Shown here: positions 57,364 through 64,000 of the stretch, piece after piece | How the letters are laid out: the number at the start of each line of letters is the position of its first letter | How positions within the stretch are numbered: position 1 is the stretch's first letter | Origin: Zingiber officinale | Taxonomy: Eukaryota; Streptophyta; Magnoliopsida; Zingiberales; Zingiberaceae | DNA length: 64,000 nt | Direction of reading: 5' to 3' | NCBI RefSeq assembly: GCF_018446385.1 | Contig: NC_056002.1 | Span: forward strand, 37,620,063-37,684,062 | Made by a program: the position numbers and the translations under genes | The notes under the pieces: model-generated | Database searches by the model: none | Seen by the model: the letters and a program-made list of their open reading frames with translations, nothing else | What the model was told of the DNA's origin: nothing

Positions 57364-59066
57364 CCACTTGGTTTCCTACAATGGGTAAGAGTTAGGGTTA
57401 GTCTGAGTTTGATTTTAACTTTACTTAAAATGATTTTTAAGGACAAATTTTAATTTCTTTAGGATAATTTTTTTGAGTTAAAAGGTAGATTTTAAACTAA
57501 TTTTTAAGTTTAAATAATTTTTTAAGTTAAAATAATTTTTTAAGTTAAAAAAATTTTTAAAATTAATTTTTAAGATAAATTAATTTTTACGTTAAAGTAA
57601 TTTTTTAAAATAATTTATACGATAAATTAAAAAATAAAATAATTTTTATGATAAAATACTTTTTAAAATAATTTTTAAGATAAATTAATTTTTAAGTTAA
57701 AGTAATTTTTTAAAATAATTTTTAAGTTAAATTAATTTTTAAAATAATTTTTAAGTTAAATTAATTTTTAAAGTAAAAATAATTTTTTTGAGTTAAAACA
57801 ATTTTTAAATTAAATTAATAATAATTTTTTAAATCAAATAATTTTTTTATTGAATCGAATTTGATTTGGTTTAATTTAATTAGAGTTAATTTAATTTTAA
57901 TTAAATTTGATTTAATTCGATTTGGTTCGATTCGATTCGATTTGGTTCGATTTGATTTGTTTCGATTCGGTTTGAAGTCCTTAGTCATCTCACCTGATAT
58001 ATGTTTTCAATCAGGAAAATCTATAATTTTTGTGAGATGAAGTTAAGTTCAATTTTAGGGTTTGGTTTAACTTTGTGTTAAATTCAGGTTTAGCTTTGGG
58101 CTCAACAAATAGGCATTCTTTGAATAAACTTCTGGGCTATGGTGAGTCACTTGGACATCATTAGAGTAACCATGCCTTCGAGGTTTTCCAAATAGTCCTA
58201 TCCACTGAACTTAATACAAAACCTTGGTCTAACTAGTTAGGATCCGTAAAGGATAGGTTTGGTTAGTTCCACTAAGCCAAATGCACCAGGTCGAAGTCAT
58301 ATCTTCCTAAACATGCATAGATAAAGTTTCTCTAACGTACTATCATCCAAAACTTCACTAGTACCGTTGGTCAAGTTAAACTGTTATCCCTTTTTAAACT
58401 AGTCCTAATTACCCTGCTGGGTAGGTTAGTTTTTGATTACCCTGTCGGGTAGGTTAGTTTTGGAGATGCCAGCTATTCTGGAGCCTCCCCTGAATTATTA
58501 GCCTATATTGTCAGGTTTTAGTTCTAGGTTTATGTCTGTTACTTTTATAATTATATTTAACTTGATGATAGTCTAATATTTGGTGGGTTTTAAAATATTT
58601 TGATTTTGATTTAGTTAGTCTAGGTTTGTGTTTTGAGTTTTGATTTGGTTTATCAGATTTTATATAGTATATTTTATCTTTGGGTATGTAATATTGGTTA
58701 ATTCCTACTTGCATGGTTAAGTACACTTTTGGAATCCAAGCTTTAGTTTGTTGTTTGTGTTGGGTTATTAGTGATTTAAACATTTTATTTAAACTTGACT
58801 TGTAGCCAAGTCCAGTTTTATTGTAGACAGCTTTTTGACTATTTAAAATAAGATCTAAATTTTTAGATCTTGTTGTAAATTTTTCTAAAAGTCCTTTTTA
58901 TTTATTAATTTCTGTTTTTAATGTTGAATTTTCCTGCTCAAGTGTTAGGTCTTGAGTTGGATTAGAATTTGTGATTTGTTCCTTGAGGTTCTAGTTTTCC
59001 TTATGGAGCAATTTATTTTCATTTTCAATTACAGTTAATTTTTTATCTAAACAAGCAATAATTTTT
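57364..59066 (-). other. Copia D gag-pol spacer, AT-rich, with expanded simple repeats
   Basis: Between the protease and the zinc-knuckle part of gag lie 1.7 kb of poorly conserved sequence. 57440-57860 is a degenerate run of AATTTTTAAGTTAAA units. 57880-57980 is a TTCGATTCGATTTGG run. 58511-58783 has an open minus-strand frame with a KAWIPKVYL phrase that may be the protease N-terminal linker. The part 58140-58480 includes a 30-bp direct repeat (ATTACCCTG(C/T)(T/C)GGGTAGGTTAG). I see no convincing domain. Confidence 0.6.
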
Positions 59067-60196
59067 TTAAAAAATCTTATTTAAATTAAGATATACCTCT
59101 TCGCGACCTTCGGAAACGAGTACGAACTCGTGACTTGATTCGGGTTCGGACCCGTCTTCCAATTCGTCCTCCAATTCTGCTTCACGAGCCATCAACGCGA
59201 GGTGACTTTGGTGCTTCTGATCTTTGGTCTCCGATTCTTCTGAAGACGAGTCGTCCCATGTTGCTTTGAGAGCTTTTTTCTTGGATGTCTTCGACTTGTA
59301 GCTCTTCAGTCTCGGACACTTGTTCTTGTAGTGACCTTTCTTATTGCACCCGAAGCAAGTCACGTTCCTTGGTTCAGTCGAGGAGTTGATCTTCTACAGG
59401 CCCCTTTTGTTGAAGTTCTTCTTCCTCCTGGTGAACATCTCCCTTACCAGGTTCACCAGGTAGTCTTCATCTTCAAAATCTTGGTCGAACTCATCTTCAG
59501 GTTCAGGCTTGATTTTTGTCCTTTCCTTAGAGAACTTGCAAACAAAGCGATACCTTTCTCAGTTTTGGTGTTAGTTTACTCGTGTAATTCAAGTTCGCAA
59601 AATAATTCATCTAATTTTAATTTAGAAAGGATCTTTGAAATCTTGTAGGCATCCACGATGGATGCCCACAAAGTATTTCGCAGAAATGTGTTTAAGGCAC
59701 ACCTGATTAAGTTGCGATTCTCCATCTGGTGGCATATCGCGTGAAGTCCGTTGAGGATGTCTTTGATCCTCGCATGAAGTTAACTTTCTGTTTCTCCTTC
59801 CTGCATTTTAATATTAAATAGTTTATTTAAAAGAAGGTCACACTTAGTTACCTTGGCGTCGCTCATTCCTTCATGTAGTTCGACCAGCTTATCCCATAAC
59901 TCCTTCGCATTTTGGTGTGGTCCCACTCGGTTCATCTCTTCCCTCGTCAGCTCGTATTGTAGTGTGTTGAGAGCTTTGAAGTTTGTCAAGGATTTCTTTT
60001 TCATATCCAGAGTCCACTATTCTAGGTCCAATGGATTTCCGGAGTTGTCGACCGGCACCTTGTAGCCTCTGGTGACGCTGAGCCACTAGTCGAAGTCAGT
60101 CTTCAAGTAAACCTCCATTTGCTTCTTCCAGTAGGGGAAGTCGTCCCCGTTGAATAGAGAGGGACAGACTGTGCTGAAGCCTTCGATTTGAGACAT
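59067..60196 (-). pseudogene. gag: Copia D gag with intact zinc knuckle but broken frame
   Basis: The start is MSQIEGFSTVCPSLFNGDDF at 60196 (minus), a common copia gag opening, continuing to YLKTDFD. 60004-59780 holds LTREEMNRVGPHQNAKELWD and VTKCDLLLNKLFNIKMQEGE, the UBN2-type capsid core. 59363-59067 holds an intact knuckle CFGCNKKGHYKNKC, followed by KKKALKATWDDSSSEESE, an acidic tail. Stops separate the three parts (for example after DFD near 60086). Gag would form the particle and bind RNA. Confidence 0.88.
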
Positions 60197-60450
60197 TTTT
60201 TTTACCTTGTACACACAAAAAAAAAAAGAAATTCCAAGACTTGGTCTTGGATTAGTAGTACGATATTTAAATAAAAAGTATCTAAAATTGAATTGATGTT
60301 GCACCAATTCAGCTTAATTGTGACGAGAGAATTTTCAAAAAGGTAACGATACCAGTTTGGATTATGACGTAAAACTAAAAACTGAAAAAAATGAAAAGAA
60401 ATTTCACCCTCTTGTTTGATTGGTGGTTGCACCAAATCAGAACGGTACCT

Positions 60451-60462
60451 GCTTTGATACCA
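60451..60462 (-). other. Copia D primer-binding site
   Basis: The minus strand reads TGGTATCAAAGC, the methionine-tRNA site with one change, two bases from the LTR at 60465. Confidence 0.85.
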
Positions 60463-60464
60463 CT

Positions 60465-60660
60465 TGTAGGATTGAAAAGAATTTAGATATCTCCATAATT
60501 GCATGATATTGTCCATTTGGGCGTAAGCGCTCATGGTTTTGCTCTTGGACTCTACCCAAAAGGCCTCATGCCAATGAAGATATCTTTTCTCTTATAAACT
60601 CATGATCTTTCCCATGTGTTTTCAATATGAGACTATGTTTGTAACCTTGCAACCCCAACA
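60465..60660 (-). repeat. Copia D 5' LTR, only 196 bp
   Basis: The minus strand starts TGTTGGGGTTGC and ends CAATCCTACA, directly before the primer site. A TATA-like TTTATAAG lies within. It is unlike the LTR at the other end of the element (47858-49316) in length and sequence. Confidence 0.82.
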
Positions 60661-61834
60661 GCCCGCTTATTGAAAAAGAGGGTTGGGTGGTTCACCTTGA
60701 TCGGCGACCAGCTTTACAAAAGAGCCTTCTCTCGGCCCTTCCTCAAGTGTGTCGGATCAGAGGACGTCGAGTACATTTTGAAGGAGGTGCACCAAGGCTC
60801 CTGTGGAGGTCATCCGAGCGGTTATGCATTAGCTTGTAAGATACTTCTGGCCGGATATTTCTGGCCAACCCTCCAAGAGGATGCTGCTCGGACGGTGGCG
60901 AGCGGCCACCTGCTTGTCCTGCCAGAAGCATTACAATCTGTCGCATTGATCGACCAAGGAAATGAAGCCGTCCACAGTATCATGCCTGTTCGACCAATGG
61001 GGTATGGACATTATTGGACCATTCCCAATGGCGACCGGTCAGTGGAAGTTTCTCCTCGTCACGGTTGACTACTTCTCTAAGTGGGTGGAAGTTGAGCCGC
61101 TCGCAAGAATCATGAAGAAGATGGTCATCAAATTTATTCGGCAGAATATCATATGTCGGTTCGGCATCCCACATTAACTCGTATCTGACAACGAAAGGCA
61201 GTTCGTCGGTCAGAGGCTCAGAGAGTGGTGCGAGGGCTATGGCATCTAGCAAGCCTTCACCTCTACGCCCTACCCCTAGGGCAACGGGCAAGCCGAAGTC
61301 GCCAATCGGGAGATCCTCGGAGTCTTATGCGCTCGGCTCGACCACGCTGGAGGCAGCTGGGTCGACGAGCTTCCCAGTGTGCTGTGGGCTCTTTGCACGA
61401 TTCTGAAGAAGAAGGCCGGCGTGACCCCATTCCATTTGGTATACGACGGAGAGACATCCATCCTCGTAGAAGTCAGAGTAGAGTCCGATCGTGTACAACA
61501 TTCTGATGAAGGCAACGCCGAACGAAGGCATATGGAACTTGACTTGGTGGTCGAAATGCATGCTAAAGCAGTCATTCAGCTAACAACATACCGACAACGA
61601 ATGAAACAGAACTACAATCGGCAAGTGATCCCAAGGTCCTTCCAGGTCGGCGACCTCGTCTGGAAGAGAGTGAAGCCAGTCAGCAATGTCACCAAGCTCG
61701 AGGCCCCATGGACAAGGCATTTCAAGGTCGTGCAGAAGCTCTGTTCGGGTGCCTATTTTCTGGAGGATGAAGAGGGGAGGCAACTCAAGAAGCCATGGAG
61801 CGCGAATCATCTTCAACTCTATAAGGTTGGATGA
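60661..61834 (+). pseudogene. Tat gypsy integrase
   Basis: This continues Tat pol after copia D (LLKKRVGWFTLIGDQLYKRAF). The zinc region HQGSCGGHPSG is present, but the CC half is frameshifted near 60910. The catalytic core is visible in pieces: FDQWGMDIIGPFPMATGQ (first Asp, 60985), HIICRFGIPH-like and LVSDNERQFVG (second Asp, 61190), then GNGQAEVANREIL (Glu, 61280), each in shifted or stopped frames. 61379-61834 is open for 151 residues (VTPFHLVYDGE, RSFQVGDLVWKRVKPVSN, FKVVQKLCSGAYFLEDEEG, KPWSANHLQLY), the C-terminal domain. The stop at 61832 looks natural. Confidence 0.9.
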
Positions 61835-61938
61835 GAGGTGCGCGAGTGAATACTGTACTTTGTGTATCTTTTGTATGTCTCCCGAACGCAGGGCAAAGTT
61901 TGAATAAAAAAGCAAAGACCTCCAAGTGCATCTCTTTC

Positions 61939-62430
61939 AATGGTCGAGCGGTGACCTTAAACTCGAGTATACATCAAATCGTCGAGCGACGACGTTAAAC
62001 ACAGGTCTACATCAAATCGTCGAGTGACGACATTAAACGCGGGTTTACATCAAATCGTCTAGAGGTATGTTAAACACGGTTCTACATCAAATCATCGAGC
62101 GACAACCTTAAATGCGGGTCTACATCAAATCGTCGAGTGGCGACGTTAAACACGGGTCTACATCAAATCGTCGAGCGGCAACGTTAAATGCGGGTCTACA
62201 TTAAATCTTTGAGTGGTGACGTAAAATCCTTATCTCCATCCACGGTCGAGCGACGACCTTAAATCCTTGTCTCCATCGAAGGTTGAGCGGCGACCTTAAA
62301 CTCAAGTCTGCGATAAACAATCGAGCTGCGACGTTAAATGCAAGTCCACACCAATGGTCGAGCAGCGACCTTAAACTCGAGTCTTTGCATATTCTTCATC
62401 AATAGTCGAGCGACGACTATAAACCCTTGA
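61939..62430 (+). repeat. 38-bp tandem repeat after Tat integrase
   Basis: About thirteen imperfect units read TCGTCGAGCGACGACGTTAA followed by ACGCGGGTCTACATCAAA. The core CGTCGAGCGACG is itself an inverted repeat. The array starts about 100 bases past the integrase stop. Confidence 0.92.
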
Positions 62431-62915
62431 GTCAGAGACTCCCGCACCAATCAGTCGGGTTTGAGTTATATTAGAGCCACAAGCTCTAGAAGTCGAACGG
62501 TCTTCACTGGTCTCGGACTAGTATACGGGATTCCTTGTCCCCCCTATTTGGAGTCGAGCAAGTTTTTGAAAGCTTAGTGTGTGGGCAAACATCGATGAAT
62601 AGCCGACTGCGAACCCGGGCTACTCAAAAGCTTGAAGTTTTCATAATATAGCGATCATTTGGTGCTATTCTTTAAAATACGCCAATGATCGAGCAGGAGA
62701 TCACAGAATCATGGACTCTTAATACCAGAGGGGTCGAGTGACTGATAGAATCATCATGAATCAAAGGGAGTTGAAAAACATGCAGAGAGGTAAAACTTGT
62801 CCGAATGGACGAGCATGCATTTAAACTTCAAAAATCTTACATCTTTCAAGGACGCTCGACCTCACTCAAGAAGGCTCGACCTCACTCAATATAGTCTAGG
62901 ACATTATCAAGTAGC
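62431..62915 (+). other. Tat gypsy 3' spacer
   Basis: This is non-coding sequence with further scattered GGTCGAGC and GCTCGACC words and a doubled AGGCTCGACCTCACTCAA (62846-62888). Tat elements often have a long spacer between integrase and 3' LTR. No Tat 3' LTR is reached before the next element. Confidence 0.6.
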
Positions 62916-63149
62916 TGATGTGCATAGATTATATACACTTTTATATATACTTTGACGCACATCTACTTGTATTTCATTGGCATAATCTATGTTTATTACA
63001 CCCTATTTCATTAGAATATTATACTTTCATTATATTCTGTTCGGAGATCTGCTCTTTGCTTGTTTTGATTGATAGGATGCTATTTGGAGTGAAAATGGAG
63101 CTAAAACGCACATGGGAGCAACTCCGGAAGAATTCATGCTTGGGTCGTG

Positions 63150-63605
63150 TATGCCACACGGCCGTGTGGCCATATCATGCCTTGGTCGTGCCAAATGGCA
63201 CGACCGTGCTCCAACACCAGATGTAAAGAAGGCCACGGCCGTGTGTCCCACACGACCGTGCTATGCTTCCCGTGGCCAAGCAACACACGGTCGTGCCAAA
63301 TGGCACGGCCGTGCCAAGTTTCCAGAGGAGAGAGAGGTCATGGCCGTGTGAATCCACACGGCCGTGTGGCCTCGGCAGAGAAGAAAAGGGCCACGGCCGT
63401 GTGAGCCACACGACCGTGTGACTCAACCAGAGAAGAAGCCATGTGAGGCCGTGTAGATCTACACGGCCATGCAAGGGGGCAGTGGCAGAGCAAGCCACGA
63501 CCGTGCCAACCTCACACGGCCGTGTGAGGTTGCAGAGAAGGAAGTGGTGCAGGCCGTGTGAGCCTCACACGGCCGTGCCACGGGGTCGTGTAGCGCCCGT
63601 GCCAA
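63150..63605. repeat. Array of CACGGCCGTG palindromes
   Basis: By eye about 17 copies of CACGGCCGTG or one-base variants (CACGACCGTG, CACGGCCATG) occur in 450 bases, many extended to CACACGGCCGTGTG. Several open frames overlap the array on both strands, but their proteins are only translations of the repeat. The array ends a few bases before the TATA box. Confidence 0.93.
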
Positions 63606-63608
63606 GCC

Positions 63609-63616
63609 TATAAAAG
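63609..63616 (+). promoter_or_regulatory. TATA box of the right-edge LTR
   Basis: TATAAAAG is followed by GGGTTTTCTTCCCC and a CT-rich region, a typical plant LTR promoter layout. Confidence 0.65.
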
Positions 63617-64000
63617 GGGTTTTCTTCCCCTTTTCTCACATCTTTTGGTTGGTCTTTGGCTTGGGGCTTCTTCCCCATTGCTTGGGGAAGGGTTCTCCCC
63701 CTTGGGGGAACCCTAGATCTTCCATCCTTCGCCGATCCGTCCACCTCCGGAGCAAGGATTGCATCCAAGAAGACCGGTGCTACATGGATAAGCTTTCTCT
63801 TCTCTTCTCCTTATGTTTTGAGTTGTAGATTGCTTTATTTCTTGTCTCTTGATTGTAATTATCTTGCAATGGAGTAGATCTCTAGATCTAGGATGTAGGA
63901 AGTATTTGTGATGTGATGATGATGTAAAACACTTGTGGATTTGCCAATTTCCTATTTCTATGATATTGTCTTGTTTGTATCTATTTGATCTTATGTGGAA

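Larger units (their letters stand above)
47858..60660 (-). mobile_element. Copia D, minus strand, in Tat pol, with two nested solo LTRs
   Basis: It is bounded by GCCTG (47853-47857) and GCCCG (60661-60665), a TSD with one C/T difference. Tat coding is exactly continuous across it. Minus-strand order is: 196-bp LTR (60465-60660), primer site, gag, protease, integrase, RT, RNase H, long 3' untranslated region, purine tract, and a 1.46-kb palindromic LTR structure (47858-49316). RT wording (QIYVDDIIFGSTN) and the gag CCHC type resemble SIRE/Tork lineages. I cannot decide which. Confidence 0.87.
62916..64000 (+). mobile_element. Probable LTR of another element, running off the right edge
   Basis: TGATGTGCATAG at 62916 is a plausible LTR start, preceded by GTAGC. 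It then shows an AT-rich start, a palindrome array, a TATA box (TATAAAAG, 63609-63616), and a pyrimidine-rich leader. No primer site appears before 64000, so the far end is unseen and the start is not proven by a TSD. Family is unknown, and an Athila-type gypsy is one possibility. Confidence 0.6.

Noticed and set aside
60465..60660. Independent 196-bp solo LTR insertion
   Set aside because: The five bases before it (CCACT) do not match those after it (GCCCG), and a primer site abuts it at the proper distance, so it is better read as the copia D 5' LTR.
61225..61575. Minus-strand and alternate plus-strand frames over the Tat integrase
   Set aside because: They are shadows of the integrase coding sequence. 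Only the frame with integrase motifs is supported.
63112..63498. Overlapping open frames of 79-107 residues on both strands at the right edge
   Set aside because: Their proteins are repeats of HGRV/RPCG-type words that only translate the CACGGCCGTG array. Open frames on both strands are a by-product of the palindrome.

Overview
This window is a plant nuclear genomic segment made almost entirely of nested transposable elements. I see no intact host gene. Plant Ty3/gypsy chromovirus, Tat-type gypsy and Ty1/copia proteins, a CACTA element with plant-kinase and plant disulfide-isomerase exon pieces, and multi-kilobase LTRs all point to a large angiosperm genome. I suspect a monocot, but the window alone does not prove it. 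The nesting can be read base by base because most boundaries keep TG...CA ends and matching 5-bp target-site duplications (TSDs).

Layout. (1) A + strand copia element (copia A) enters from the left edge and ends at 37868. It was hit by a non-autonomous Tekay-like gypsy (gypsy-1, 13-8588, TSD TGTAG), a 1.0-kb solo LTR (11181-12212, TSD GAAAC), a full-length chromovirus (gypsy-2, 12413-21990, TSD CCTGG), a CACTA transposon carrying gene fragments (23047-29069, TSD ACC), and a copia solo LTR in its 3' LTR (31527-36638, TSD ATAAC). That solo LTR contains another solo LTR (32368-34999, TSD GCGAA/GTGAA). (2) From 37869 to 62915 an old + strand Tat gypsy forms the floor: LTR piece, gag, dual RNase H, integrase and a 38-bp repeat tail. 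A 5'-truncated minus-strand copia (copia B, 40291-46677) lies in it, together with a large deletion of Tat PR-RT. A second minus-strand copia (copia D, 47858-60660, TSD GCCTG/GCCCG) splits it between RNase H and integrase. Copia D itself holds two solo LTRs (51213-53490, TSD TATAG; 53891-55408, TSD ACCAT). (3) From 62916 to the right edge lies a probable LTR packed with CACGGCCGTG-like palindromes.

Coding capacity is decayed. Only gypsy-2 keeps long open pol frames, and it carries two nonsense codons plus an integrase frameshift. Gypsy-1 has about 99% identical LTRs by eye but retains only gag, protease and an integrase tail. It is therefore a young deletion derivative that must have been moved by another element, plausibly a gypsy-2-like relative.

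Three structural signals are not explained by standard annotation. First, every Tekay-type LTR here carries one to three tRNA-like modules with pol III A/B-box motifs, at a fixed distance from the LTR start and antisense to it. Second, five unrelated LTR families each carry an array of a different short CpG-containing palindrome, usually just upstream of the TATA box. Third, copia D has unlike ends: a 196-bp LTR on one side, and on the other a 1.46-kb head-to-head inverted LTR, yet a single TSD.
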